Shown: one piece after another, positions 35,111 to 45,817 of the stretch
Position numbering within the stretch: position 1 is the stretch's first letter
Layout of the letters: each line of letters starts with the position of its first letter
From: Gordionus sp. m RMFG-2023
Lineage: Eukaryota > Nematomorpha > Gordioida > Chordodea > Parachordodidae
Direction of reading: 5' to 3'
NCBI RefSeq assembly: GCF_954871325.1
Contig: NC_088775.1
Coordinates: forward strand, 33,519,561-33,583,560
DNA length: 64,000 nucleotides
Position numbers and translations under genes: made by a program
The notes under the pieces: model-generated
Databases searched by the model: none
Told to the model about the DNA's origin: nothing
The model's input: the letters and a program-made list of their open reading frames with translations, nothing else

Positions 35111-36154
35111 ACATCTTAAGATGTAATGTGTCATAGTTGGGAGAATTTGGATTGGGAGATTAGGAACCTAAATATAAAATAGAAATAAAATTAAATACTA
35201 AAATTGTAGTTTTGAATCCTTTATTAAATACTAATAATTAATTATAAGTTATATAAATTAATATAAAGAGAAAACATAAAAAAAATAAAATTAATTTAAG
35301 AAAAAGTAAAAGTAAAAAATTAAAAATTATATACGAAAAAAATAAGTAAAAGTTAAAAAGTTAAAAAAAATCTTTTAAATTATAAAAATTGTTTTTTTTA
35401 TATAAAATCAACATCATCCGATTATAACATAATAAATTTCGTCTGATAATATTATTCAAAAATTTATATAAACCAAAATTATTTTTATAATAAACCAAAT
35501 ATCCTTTCTTAAATATTCATTTACATAGTCTGTTAAATTAAAGCAAATTGATTTACAATTACCATAAGAAGATGCACTTCTTGATGCTGTTATTATGGAG
35601 ATGGTCTAATTGGTCAAATTGGTAAATTTAATTGATTTATGAACGTTCGTTGACCTAAACCCGCTCGGTATGAGGGATTATTATAATTACAATAAAAAAT
35701 ATATTTAAATTACCTTTTATTTGAAGCCCATATCAAAAAATTATTATTCTGCCCCCCCCCCTCCATTCACTCCCCAGACTAAGTCATGCCCATCAAGACA
35801 AAAAATGAACACTTTCAATCTAAAGATATTTAAATTAGCTTTTATTTGATACCCATATCGATATTTTGTGTTGATAAAAATATTCATGACCCTCCAAGAC
35901 CTAGACACTCCCTCTATGAGTGATTATTATTACTACAATAGAAAAATATTTTAATTACCTTTTATTTGATAACACATATCAAAAAAAATTATTTTTCACA
36001 CCCACAACCCTCCATCCACAAATAAATGGATAAAAATTTTAACAAAAAAAAACAATTAATACAGAGATTAGTTGATAAATTATCAAGGTTTTCAAATGAT
36101 TGCAAACAAATAACCTGTGAAAAAAAAACAAATAATTTAATATCCGATTTTTTT

Positions 36155-36430
36155 TTCAGTACCCCCAGATATGAATGTTAATAATGATTTAAATCTTGAT
36201 ACTCAACAAATTTTAAATAATTTTTTCGAAAATGAATGTCGAGATTTTAGTATTTTTAAAGAATATCCTAATATAAAATTGTTATTCATTAAATATAACA
36301 CCACGATCCCTTCAAGTGCCCCGGTATAAAATTTTTTAGTGTAGCTAAAAATGTCTTTACAGATAAACGAGAATGCCATGACCAAAATTTTGAAAATATT
36401 TTATTACTGAACTCTAATAATTATTTATAA
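36155..36430 (+). pseudogene. hAT transposase dimerisation domain fragment
   Basis: Reads MNVNNDLNLDTQQILNNFFE, then FKEYPNIKLLFIKYNTTIPS, SAPV, and after a frame change FFSVAKNVFTDKRECHDQNF, ENILLLNSNNYL and a stop. The block Y-N-T-x-I-P-S-S-A-P-V-(ER)-x-F-S matches the C-terminal domain of hAT transposases. A T-rich AG acceptor-like site precedes it (ttttttttcag), so this may have been a last exon. The frame change in the core motif makes it dead. It belongs to the element at 33990-36703. Confidence 0.8.
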
Positions 36431-36749
36431 TCATTTAATCTAATATTTTCATATATTTTTAAAATATTATATTATTATATTAAAATCTAAAAATTATTAT
36501 TTTAATTATATTTTGATAAACGTGATATCGAGTCAATAAATTTTTTAGCTTATTTCGTGAATTTGTTTATGCAAACCTTATAAAAGAGTATAATAAAAAT
36601 TGTATCTGTATCAAGATACATTTAAAAAATGCATCATCTAGATAACTTTTTAGACTATATATCTGTATCTAGATCCATTCAAAAGTATCTTTTAACAACT
36701 CTGAAACTAAGTAATGATTGTCAATATAAAATTGAAATTTATTTATTTT

Positions 36750-37680
36750 GCAATAAAAAATTTTACTCAAGTGGGTGCTAAACTGCTTGTAAAATGTATA
36801 ACATTTTTAAAAAATCGGGTTTTAACCGAATAAGAGCTTTGGTTAATAAAACAGTATGCCCACCTTTTGGAAATAGTTATAAACCGATAGTGTCAATCTT
36901 TTCCACTTCACATGGGACAAATGGAAAGTTTTAGAAATATTGGTTTCGAACCGGGGGTGAAAGTTTTGGATCGAATCTATTAAATATAATTTTAAAAATG
37001 CATAAAATATTTAATATAAATGTCAAATATATCATGGTAAATGTTGAATTCAATATTTTTATTTTGTATATATATAGAGAAATATAAAACAACTATAAAA
37101 TATGATTTAAAATATAAATTATAATATATTTAATCTAATAGTATATAACAATAATTCTTTTTTTACATTTTCGTCTGATAAGGAAGATCGTAGTTAAATT
37201 GGAATTTGCTATATAAAAAAGCTGTTGGGAGCTAAGATGTGATTACCCGTGTTAATTAATGAATAAAGATGTTATTTCAAGGAATTTATTTAAAATATTT
37301 CATTTTTATCTTTTGATTTATTTTGATAAACAACTCTGATTTTAAATTGTCAACTAATTTAACATAGAAAAAAATGAAATTCCAAAATTGACATTTTGTC
37401 CCACTCTTTCGATTATAGGGTTATCTACTGATTTCTATAAATATGATTTAAGTAAATATCTTGGAAAAAGATAGACAGATTATTTTAATTTCTTTAGGAA
37501 AATGAGTTTTAAAATAAAAGTTTTAACTTTTTTAAATTGAATGAACATAAAAACGAAAACGTTCGTCAAGAAAAATCGAATATTCTATTCAAAATTTATC
37601 AAAACTTAAGGAACGTTGGTCACCTATTTTTTCAAAAAAAGAATTATATTTACGATTCTCTTCAATTTGATGCCTTCATT
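36750..37680. mobile_element. Remnant related to the GAACG-repeat hAT element
   Basis: The segment at about 37545-37640 (gaaaacgttcgtcaa, aaggaacgttggtcacc, ttttttcaaaaaaagaa) resembles the right edge of the element at 5690-7480. The left limit is unclear and nothing codes here. The LINE inserted just to its right. Confidence 0.4.
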
Positions 37681-37697
37681 TACAACACTACTACTAT

Positions 37698-37770
37698 CGC
37701 CGGAGTGGCCTAGTGGGTTATGATGTAGGCTTGGAAACAGAAGGTCCCAGGTTCGATCCTGGTAAGGAAC
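37698..37770 (+). promoter_or_regulatory. tRNA-like head at the LINE 5' end (A and B boxes)
   Basis: TGGCCTAGTGG (37706-37716) fits the pol III A box and GGTTCGATCC (37750-37759) fits the B box, 44 bases apart start to start. CCAGG/CCTGG forms a T-arm-like stem. The segment lies inside the same 16-bp target duplication as the LINE, so it was inserted with it. It could be an internal pol III-type promoter of the LINE, or a tRNA-derived SINE head joined during reverse transcription. It does not fold as a complete tRNA. Confidence 0.65.
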
Positions 37771-37934
37771 GTAAAAATTTCCGGTTTTTCTTCGATGAAT
37801 GATGTGTAAAGACATATGTATGGTAAGATAAATTTCGGAGCTTAGAGATGACACCCTGGTCACCGACAGTCTTGGACAGCCGGGTGCTAAGGATACTTGT
37901 CTAATAAACAAAAATGAAGGACACCAATTAAAAT

Positions 37935-38547
37935 ATGAATATGAAAGGTAAGACAAGAGAATTGACATCAATGTTGAACAAGAGAAAAGTTGATATAGCG
38001 TGCATACAAGAGACGAAATGGAAAGGTCAGAAGACTTTAATGATTGGAGATGGGTATTAATTGTACTATAATGGAATTGTTAGCAATAGGAACGGTGTCG
38101 GCATCATCCTCAGTCAAGATCTAACCTCCTTAATAGCAGATGTCAACAGGATCTCAAATAGACTAATGAAGATAAAACTCTGCATTGGTCAATCAATACT
38201 ACACATCTTTTTAGTATATGCCCCACTAACGGGTTGCAAAGAAGAGGATAAAGATTACTTTAGAGCTATCCTTGATGAAGCTGTAATGGAAATCCCATGC
38301 GCATGTGGGAAAAGCAAGAGACAGCTACAAAAGGCATCATGGTGGTTTTGGATATGGGGAAAGAAATGATGAAGGAGAGCATGTACTGAAATTTGCGCAA
38401 GCCTTCGACCTTGCCTTAACCAACGCCTACTATAGGAAAAAGAACAGTCATTTAATAACATATACCGCTTATCTCTCGCAGAAGATAAAAGATGTAATAG
38501 ACTGCAAAGTCATCCCAGTAGAAGATATTGCCGCGCAACACAAGTAG
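37935..38547 (+). pseudogene. LINE endonuclease region
   Basis: An AP-endonuclease-like domain of the RTE-type LINE, from the MNMKGKTRELTSML start to IEDIAAQH-type sequence. Catalytic-context motifs visible are QETKW (Glu of the active site) and GGFGYGERN. The usual segment with the SQIDYIL motif, holding an essential Asp, is missing between 38460 and 38480. An in-frame stop at 38058 and two frame changes add to the damage. In life this domain nicks the target DNA to prime reverse transcription. Confidence 0.85.
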
Positions 38548-38607
38548 TCATGGATTTACACATCGCAATTAAATCAACTTCAAATAAGATAAAATAGATT
38601 AAAATCA

Positions 38608-40560
38608 ATGACAGATGCCTTTGCAATCAATGCAAACATTAAAACAATAGATTCCTCACAAGTCAGTGAAAAAATGTGGACAGACCTTTCATCCAGATTA
38701 ATAGACACTGCCAAATCGACACTAGGCTTGACAAGGGGAGGCAACAAACCATACAAAGAACTATGGTGGTGGAATGAAGAGGTAAAAACCACTATACAGG
38801 AGAAAAAAGCCCTTTATAAAATATGGTACAAATCCAAAAACCCAGATGACAAGACAAGATATAAAAAATCCAAGAGAATAGCTACAAAGGCGGTGGCTAG
38901 GGCCAAATCTATGGCATACGATGACATGTACGAAGAACTACATACCAAAATTGCGAGAAAGGGATATAAACGGAGCTCCGAAAGTAATCAAGAATAAAGA
39001 TGGGAAATTGATAATAAAGGAAAAAGAAATGAATAGATGGAAAGTATTTTCAGGAGCTTCTCAACTTTAATCCCCACATACTTCATCTAGATGAACACTC
39101 CCCATGTCAAAACCTTGTAAAACCAATAACAAAACAAGAAATAATCATATGTCTCAAGCAGAAAAACAACAAAGCTAGGGGTCCAAATGATATTCCAATA
39201 GAAAGCCTTAAAGCACTAGGAGATGATGGAATACATCTCACAAATCTGTACAATAAAATACTGGGAAATGAAGAGATCCCTCAAAAATGGAGGCAGAGCT
39301 ATCTAGTTCCTATCTTCAAAAATAAAGGGGATCCACACAATTGTCAAAATTATAGGGGCATAAAATTAATGTCACACTGTCTTAAACTCTACGAAAATAT
39401 AATAGATAAAAGGTTATGTGACATAATCCAAATAGGAGAGACTCAGTTTGGCTTTATGCCTGGAAGATCAACAACTGATGCTATCCATGTAATTAGGCAA
39501 ATGAATGAAAAATACAGGGAAAAGAACAAAAAGCTACACATGGTTTCTCGATCTAGAAAAGGCTTTAGATAGAATCCCAAGAAAACTTATCAGGTGGGCG
39601 CTACGCCACAAAAAGGTTCCAGAAAAATATATAAGAATAATACAGAATATGTATATGGGCCATACAACAATGGTCCGTAGCACAACTGGTACTTCAACAG
39701 GCTTCACAATAGCCGAGGGAGTTCATCAAGGGTCGGCTTTCAGCCTACTTCTCTTCAAAATAGTAATAGATGTATTAGTACAGTCTATACCACAAACAGT
39801 CCCGTGGAGTATGATATTTGCAGATGATATTGTGATACTTGCCGAATCCAAGGATGAAATGAAAGAAAGATTAATGAGCTAGATAAATATCCTAGAAAAG
39901 CACAAACTAAAAGTAAATAGAGAAAAGACGGAGTATATGGTGATAGGAGGAGAACAGAGAGCATTGATATAAATGAATGGCAGATATCGTCAATTGAAAG
40001 CTGCAAATATTTGGACTCCACTATACAAACAAACGGCACAATAGAGAAAGAGATAAAGAGTAAAATTAATCAAGGGTGGTTAAAGTGGAGATCTTTATCT
40101 GGAGTGCTCTTTGGCAAAAGAATCCCACACAAATTGAAGGGGAAAATTTACAGTTCCATAGTACAACCAACTATTCTATATAGTTCGGAAACATGGCCAA
40201 TCAAAGAATCAGACGAGAGAAGTCTACAAATTATGGAGATGAGAATGCTGAGGATGATTCAACGGTGAGAAGTACAAGAATACTAGGAAGTTTAAAGGTA
40301 GTGCCCATTAAGACTAAGATAATGGTAAACAGACTTAGGTGGTATGGGCATACAATGAGAAGGCCTATGAACTACAAAGGAAATAAGGTTGAGGTTGGAA
40401 GTGATGGGTAAACGTAGAGGAAGGCCAAAACTTCAATGGGGCCATAAAGTTAGAGCCAATATGAAGAAGCATAAATTAGATAAAAGAGATAGTATGAATA
40501 ACATAAAGTGGAGAGAGATATTGAAGGAGCTTACCACCAGAAAAGGTGAAAGCTAAAGAG
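38608..40560 (+). pseudogene. LINE linker, reverse transcriptase and C-terminal region
   Basis: A basic linker (38608-38997: WWWNEEVKTTIQEKKALYK and KSKRIATKAVARAK) is followed by the reverse transcriptase core, read in several frames: ARGPNDIPIESLK, WRQSYLVPIFKNKGDPHNCQ, FGFMPGRSTTDAIHVI, FLDLEKALDRI, GVHQGSA and FADDIVIL (catalytic Asp pair near 39825). The C-terminal part includes SSETWPIKESDERSLQI and RLRWYGHTMRRPMN. The order and wording match RTE-clade LINEs. Frame changes near 39540 and after 39882, plus stops, prevent a functional product. Confidence 0.88.
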
Positions 40561-40599
40561 GAAAAGAAAAAAAAATTTGACAACACTACTACTATGTTT

Positions 40600-41750
40600 A
40601 TGCAGTATATAGTGAAGTATAAATAATTTTTAGAAAATGACTTAATTATTAAGTAATTTGTATAACTTATATAAAATATTTATTTTTAAATTACAAAGTA
40701 TTTTTAAATGTATAAGAAACAAAATTTGGTGACCCTTAAAATAGTCTTATTTGGGCACGGCTGCCCCACCTGCTATGCCATCTGTATGGGCCTCTAACAA
40801 CCAATTTAAATAACTAAGAATAAATAATAGCGTCATAGTCAATTTTAAATACGTATGGCATCCTAATTATCGAGAATATATATTATGTGAATTCAATAAT
40901 AAACGCTATTTTTGAAATATATCTTTAAATCAGATTCAGAATAAGATTTAAAAAAATAGATTGAAAGATTTATTCAATGATAAAATTTTCTTTAATCTTA
41001 ATAAAGTTATATAATAATTTTCTAGCTTAAAATTGGTTCAGGAAATAATTAAATAGGTAATAATTTATGCCCACCTTGTCCCATTACTTTTCCTCAAAGT
41101 CATATTTATAATCATCGCGCGATAGAAACTTAAGCCTTGAGATTATGTCAATTATTTAGTTCATTAAAAATAGTTAACCTTAATCCTAACTAGAAGTGGA
41201 AAATGCAGAAAATAAAAATTAATGACTAAATTTATCTCACATTAGGTATCTTTATTGTCAGATTAAGGTAAGAATAAGTGGGAAGTAGCTCCATGGAGTG
41301 ATTAGTTTAGCAATTACTAGATTTGAGTTTTAAATTTTAGATTATAGTTAATACTTAATATACAAACAATTTGTTAATACGGTTCTAGCTATGCAATGCA
41401 GAGTACAACCTTGCAAATTAGATTTTTTCGGACCTAAGCCCATAGGATCAAAGTTTATATTCATTTATAGGCCAGATGCGTGCCCAAATTTTTATTTTAG
41501 GCCCAAGCCGTTTCGGTCTAAAATATTTTAGAGTTTAAATTTCTAACCAGGATTAATACAAAACAGAGGTCGGAGCAGGCCGGCCTATAAAAATTTTTGA
41601 AAAGGTTTTATTTTGTTTTGTTTGACTCATAATAATTTTTTTATGATAAAATTTTAATAATATTTAAATATTAACAAATTGTAATCATATAAATAACAAT
41701 TTTTCGTTGTAAAAGAGATTTAACAATATTATAAATATATCTATGTTATA
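40600..41750. other. Intergenic stretch downstream of the LIM-homeobox gene
   Basis: No gene seen. At about 41560-41630 the segment agaggtcggagcaggccggc followed by ctataaaaatttttgaaaag resembles sequence near 63.56-63.72 kb, probably a decayed dispersed repeat. Confidence 0.4.
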
Positions 41751-41756
41751 TAACTA

Positions 41757-41762
41757 TTTATT
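41757..41762 (-). terminator. Candidate polyadenylation signal of the LIM-homeobox gene
   Basis: AATAAA on the minus strand about 125 bases beyond the stop codon at 41888. In such AT-rich DNA the hexamer is common by chance, so it is only a candidate. Confidence 0.25.
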
Positions 41763-41887
41763 ACATATACAACATGTAGCAAGATTAAATTTGTTATTGC
41801 TATAAAAATTCAAACATAATCCCATTAAAATTTTGACAAATTAGTTGGATTATTGATTTTTGCACAGTTGGAACCTTTAAATTTTTT

Positions 41888-42142
41888 TTATTTCGGATGA
41901 TTAGGGTAAATGTCTAAATCCTCTTTAGTGTACATATTTATATTGTCGTAATAGCCTAAATTTGAGATGCTTATCATGTCGCTTCTTTCCTCAGTTGTGG
42001 GGATGGACATTATTTCCAAGGTCGGGGAGTCATCCTCCCTGTTGGAACACCCACTAACACTGTCGCCACCATTGTTATAGCTGGAACCTTCTTGTTTAGA
42101 CATATTTCTTCTGTATTTTGCCCTCGCGTTTTGAAACCAAAC
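41888..42142 (-). CDS. ap: LIM-homeobox gene, last coding exon (homeodomain end and C terminus)
   Basis: A splice acceptor (ctactag) is followed by VWFQNARAKYRRNMSKQEG, the third homeodomain helix with the invariant Trp, Phe, Asn and Arg (W48, F49, N51, R53), continuous with the exon ending VLQ upstream. After the homeodomain, RRN-x-x-x-QEG resembles Lhx2/Lhx9 (RRNLLRQEN) more than other LIM-homeodomain classes. The 71-residue tail from MSKQEG on is acidic and Ser/Asn-rich (DDSPTLEIMSIPTTEERSDM), ending in DLDIYPNHPK before a TAA-type stop. The exon is 84 codons plus stop in phase 0. The tail is not recognisably conserved, so its role is unknown. Confidence 0.92.
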   Translation of the reverse strand, partial: VWFQNARAKYRRNMSKQEGSSYNNGGDSVSGCSNREDDSPTLEIMSIPTTEERSDMISISNLGYYDNINMYTKEDLDIYPNHPK

Positions 42143-42300
42143 CTAGTAGTAAAATAAGTAAAAATATTTGTCTTTTTGTGTGTTCACATTTTCTTTCTCA
42201 CATCTTTATTTTGAGATTATTTAAAATTCTATTTCACTAACTACTTCTCTTTTAACTCATAGTATGAAAATTGGGGATTTAAATTATACAGGATGGAACG

Positions 42301-42471
42301 CAGTATCATCATTAGGGTAGGGCGCTCGAGGCCCCTGAAAAATTTGAAGAGCCCCCCTAAAAATTTTGAAATATTTTTTATACCCAAAAAAGGTCATTTT
42401 GAAAATGTTAGAAATCTTTGATTCAAAAAATTTATTGCCACTTTAGATTGTAAAGGCTAGTGACGTACCTG
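42301..42471. mobile_element. hAT-type MITE, copy 3, in the homeobox intron
   Basis: Starts CAGTATCATCATTAGGG and ends GGCTAGTGACGTACCTG (inverse CAGGTACGTCACTAGCC). It is flanked by ATGGAACG (42293-42300) and ATGAAACG (42472-42479), an 8-bp duplication with one mismatch. Same family as 1843-2007 and 30023-30185. Confidence 0.82.
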
Positions 42472-42769
42472 ATGAAACGTAAAGCATCGCAGCATTTAAT
42501 TAAAATTTAAAGATATTATAAAAAGTAGGCAATTCTACCAATGAGAAGAGTATGAGATGCAATATCTACATTAAAATTTTAAATCGGGTTTATGGATGAA
42601 AGGGAATAACAAAGGCGGTTTTTGCTAATTTGGACAATGTGTTATTTGGTAATTTTGATGATTCAAATTAAATAATATAAAAATTAATTAGATATAGTTT
42701 AAATTTATTGTATAATGAAATGATACAATAATAAGCCTTTAAATAATAATAAAAAATTATAAATTATTA

Positions 42770-43110
42770 TCATTCAAACATCCACTTTCATCAAGAACAT
42801 ATTTAGCCTTAATAAACAAGCGCTCCACAGGAGAGCTTGATGGCAAAGGTTTTAAAATTTATATAATAAAAATATTAATTGAATCCTCATGAATATAAAA
42901 GTTATTAAAGGAAAGCGCATTTTGCGAAGAATTTCTCCTAAAGAAAGTACCAGTTTTATCTGTACAATCATTTGAATAAGCATCTGCATGTGATTGATCC
43001 TGCAGGATTTACAAATGGGTAATTAACCCTTTTTCCAACAGATTTTGCGGCCTATTGATATTAAGCTAATTAAGCTTAAATTTTGGGTGAATTGCTGCTA
43101 TATGCAATTG
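42770..43110 (-). pseudogene. hAT transposase remnant in the homeobox intron
   Basis: The minus strand reads PLPSSSPVERLFIKAKYVLD then ESGCLNDNNL (about 42780-42860), the hAT dimerisation signature P-S-S-S-P-V-E-R-x-F. About 200 bases upstream is IAAIHPKFKLN (about 43050-43110), which matches the A-x-x-HPKFK-x-x-W motif preceding that domain in hAT transposases. Stops and frame changes lie between the blocks and no termini were identified. A 63-codon open frame further upstream (43532-43723) could belong to the same relic but shows no motif. Confidence 0.7.
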
Positions 43111-43963
43111 TCCTCACACAGTGAAGGAAATCTAAATTATAGGAAATGATATTATTATATGGAACTAAGAAAAAGGTAAAATGTTCTCATTTATATCCAT
43201 CACTTTAATAACTGTATGTGCATTATCATCTAGATTTATAGTAGACATTCATTAGTTATACTTAAAAACAATTTATAATATTTTTAATTCAATGATCAAA
43301 TTTCTAACTGTTGTCTTAATAAAATTTCTGAGAAAAGTATGAGATATGGCGGAGAATACTAAAATATGATCGAGCTAGATTTTTTTAGAAAAAATAATTA
43401 TTTATTTTATTTGTATATTATTAAGGTAGAAATATTTTTTTTAAAAGGATCTAATATTTAACAAAATAATCTCGATCAAGATCCTCAATTAAGAGAAGAT
43501 CATAAATCCGGGTAAATTTCCAAAATTAGGATCAAATCCAGGATTGTCGATCTTTTGATCTCGATCCTTTAACAACAAACTCAGAATCTACTAAATAATT
43601 ATTTTTAAGGGCGTTGGACTTAGTAGAAGTAAGAATGCTAAAAGTTGGACGCTGAGTAAATCTAAAAAAAATATAATAGAAATTAGATTGTGCATCATAA
43701 AAGAGAAGTTTAGATAGAGCCAAGCCAATTTATTTAGTAATTATAGGAATAAAAAAGATTTTTTAAAAAGCCTTGGGCATGGAAAAGGAGCAATGACAAG
43801 ACCGGTATAAGACATCAATATTTCACTTTCTAAATATGCTAGGCCCAAATTTATTGACAATATTTTCTTACTTAAGTTGTGCTTTATTAATTTTTTTAAA
43901 CAACTCTTCTAATAGGAAAATGTCTTCCAAATTTTTTTTGTATTCATCTAATAATTACAATAC

Positions 43964-45049
43964 CTGTAAAACTCGTTTAGATAACCCTGTTTTTTGCGAG
44001 AGTTGTTTGAGATCCTTAGCATCTGGGTTATGATTTAGGGCGAAATAAGTCTTCATAGTCTTGAGTTGGTGATGTTTAAAAGATGTTCTAAGCCGTTTGC
44101 TTCTGATATGATGATGGTGGGCATGAGAAGCGGCGTTCAAGTGGGGCGGGAGTCCCATGAAAGAAGGGTGGAGCGAATGATAAAACTGATGATTGAGTCT
44201 ATTGTTTAACTCTATCAAACTGCTGTTGGGACTTAAGTCGCTACTATGGTTTAAGCTACTGCCTGGCGTGGAGTCGTTATTTTTGGTTTTCTTTAGTAAG
44301 TCAGAGTAAGGGGAGTCTGATGTGAGTTCTGTGTAATGGTAATTTGCGCGTCTTTCACTCATTTCATAGAGGAGTAATTCCTTTTGATTGACCCCACCAT
44401 CCGCGTGGCTTTGGATATCCTCAAAAGATTGAGATGAATGGGCGGCGTGAGAAGCTCTGAGATGAGGTGAATAAAAATCATTGACGTTAGCTGGTTCACT
44501 AGATGAATCAATGTTAAGCATTTCGCAATTATCATTTATCCCATCCTCTAAGCTTTCCTTGTCGTTTAAGTAACTGTCGATTACGGCTAATTGCCTCTGT
44601 TCAAAACCCCCTTTCCTGCATTTCATCTTATCGAAATAAGGAGAAGGGCTGTGTTCTTTGTAATCGGTGTAGTTAGAATTTCTTTCGAATTTTTTGCTTA
44701 AGGATGATAAGGGAGACGCCGCATTAATTATAACTTTACCAATTGGATCTCCTTTGGTTTCATTGTTTTCTTCATTTTCTGACTTCAAGCTTTGACATTT
44801 ACTCCTCTCTCGTTTATCCTTCCTCTGGAATGTTTTAACGTTAGCTACTGTAGTAGTAACCTTTTTCTTTCTCGGTCTACCTTTAGTGTGACTCTGGATC
44901 ACTTCTTTGTGCTTATACTTCTTATCGGACTTTAGGTTATTCAGTTTATAGTCCTCACTAATGATTGGGTTATGGTCCATCACATCTAGAAATGGGCTGT
45001 CACTGACATTTTGGGTAAGGAATGTATTTTTCAAAAAAGACTGCGTTAC
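43964..45049 (-). CDS. ap: LIM-homeobox gene, linker and homeodomain exon
   Basis: A 362-codon exon from acceptor tttttttgtag (at 45050) to donor CAG|GTATTG, phase 0 at both ends. It first encodes a long linker of about 310 residues containing a basic AT-hook-like block, HTKGRPRKKKVTT (about residues 54-66). That block is also present in Lhx2/Lhx9 linkers (GRPRKRK). Ser/Asn/His-rich sequence follows (HHHHIRSK). Then comes most of the homeodomain: KRLRTSFKHHQLKTMKTYFA, LNHNPDAKDLKQLSQKTGLS, KRVLQ. The RTSFKHHQL...MK-x-YFA-x-NHNPDAKDLKQL wording is specific to the apterous/Lhx2/Lhx9 class, and the intron after VLQ is a position shared in that class. The protein would act in the nucleus as a DNA-binding regulator of appendage and neuronal identity (family knowledge). 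Confidence 0.95.
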
Positions 45050-45468
45050 CTACAAAAAAAAATGAAATATATATATTTTTTTTAAAATGTATCGCTTCTT
45101 ACTTTAAAATGTGTGTATATACTATATTTTAACTTAATATTCAAGTTATTTAAAGACTAGTTATTAGACAAAAATATAAAATTTATCTTATGCCTCAATC
45201 ATTATAATTAAGTATAACCTTAAAAGAAATATTATGACTCTTCTTCAATACAGATATATGAATCCTTAAATTAAATTCTAAAACGGTTCTTTATTTTAAA
45301 AAATTATTATTTTCGAAGGATCACTTCTACAGGGGAACACTACTTTTAGAATCTATTTTATATGGATTTGAAGGACCAAAAACAGTGATAAATTTTGGTA
45401 GAAAACCTTCTTCATATAATAATAATTATATACCTATCTAAAAGATAAATAATATTTTTAAGACTGAC

Positions 45469-45817
45469 TCGTTCTTCTCCACCTTCCAAGCTTATTTGTT
45501 TGTCCTCGTACGTCTTCGCAACCCAGGGTGTTTGATAGATATTCCCGATATTTCCTGTATTTTCCTTACTTTCGTCTTCAAAATGTACCTTTTCCTCTAA
45601 TCGAGGAGGGCCGTGGACCATAAAATGGTTTTGGCACACTAGCAATTCTTCCTTTAACCCAAAGGGGTCCCCTGGATTGAGATCGGCACGGCATAACTGA
45701 CATTTGAAACATTCTAAATGGTAAACCAAATGACGAGCACGCATGACTAACTCGTCAGGAAATATGATGGCATGGCAACTAGAACAGCTCTGGCATCGGT
45801 AATCCGTGTAGGAGGTG
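45469..45817 (-). CDS. ap: LIM-homeobox gene, LIM2 exon
   Basis: The exon starts after acceptor ttctgacgag (at 45818) with one base that completes an Asn codon from the LIM1 exon. It ends at GAA CGA with donor GTCAGT (45468), giving 116 codons plus the shared base. It encodes the second LIM zinc finger: CSSCHAIIFPDELVMRARHL, VYHLECFKCQLCRADLNPGD, PFGLKEELLVCQNHF, with the ligands CxxC, HxxC, CxxC and CxxH all present. The M-x-MRAR...VYHL-x-CF-x-C wording matches Lhx2/9 and Apterous. A stronger-looking donor (GATAG|GTATAT at about 45436) would disrupt the frame into the next exon, so I prefer the GTCAGT site. LIM domains bind the co-factor Chip/LDB. Confidence 0.92.

Larger units (their letters stand above)
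33990..36703 (+). mobile_element. Fold-back hAT element with tandem subterminal repeats
   Basis: The left end CGGAGTTGTTAAAGTATC and right end GTATCTTTTAACAACTCTG form inverted ends next to tatctagata-type repeats. Inside, a roughly 110-bp unit (atgggtatcaaataaaagct ... ggtcaggaatatttttaa) is repeated about six times at 34450-35110 and occurs inverted at about 35680-36000. A hAT dimerisation-domain piece is at 36155-36430. No clean 8-bp duplication was found. Confidence 0.65.
37698..40579 (+). mobile_element. RTE-type LINE, near full length but broken
   Basis: It is flanked by a perfect 16-bp target duplication, acaacactactactat (37682-37697 and 40580-40595), and ends in an A-rich tail gaaaagaaaaaaaaatttg. 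From 37935 it encodes an endonuclease (KVDIACIQETKWKG ... GGFGYGERNDEGEHVLKFA ... DCKVIPVEDIAAQH), then a linker and reverse transcriptase (NYRGIKLM, FGFMPGRSTTDAI, LHMV with DLEKALDRIPRKLI, GVHQGSAFS, FADDIVIL) and a C-terminal region (EMRMLRMI, RLRWYGHTMRRP). The wording is that of RTE/BovB-like elements. Damage includes a TAA at 38058, frame changes in the endonuclease near 38300, 38480 and 39540, a stop at 39880 and a lost endonuclease segment between HLITYT and KIKDV. It is therefore inactive. Confidence 0.92.
42143..43963 (-). other. Intron splitting the homeobox (1821 bp)
   Basis: The donor is CAG|GTATTG at 43963 and the acceptor ctactag|GTTTGG at 42143, phase 0, between VLQ and VWF of the homeodomain. 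It contains a hAT MITE (42301-42471) and a hAT transposase remnant (about 42770-43110) on the gene's own strand. Confidence 0.88.

Noticed and set aside
33982-36711. 8-bp target duplication for the fold-back hAT
   Set aside because: The flanks TCTGTAAG and AAACTAAG share only the last four bases, so no duplication is claimed.
37698-37770. Considered as a genuine tRNA gene
   Set aside because: A and B boxes are present, but acceptor and anticodon stems do not pair properly, and the segment is inside a LINE target duplication.
45421-45440. Alternative donor GATAG|GTATAT for the LIM2 exon
   Set aside because: Better-looking donor, but joining it to the next acceptor at 45050 gives an immediate stop; the GTCAGT site at 45468 keeps phase 0.
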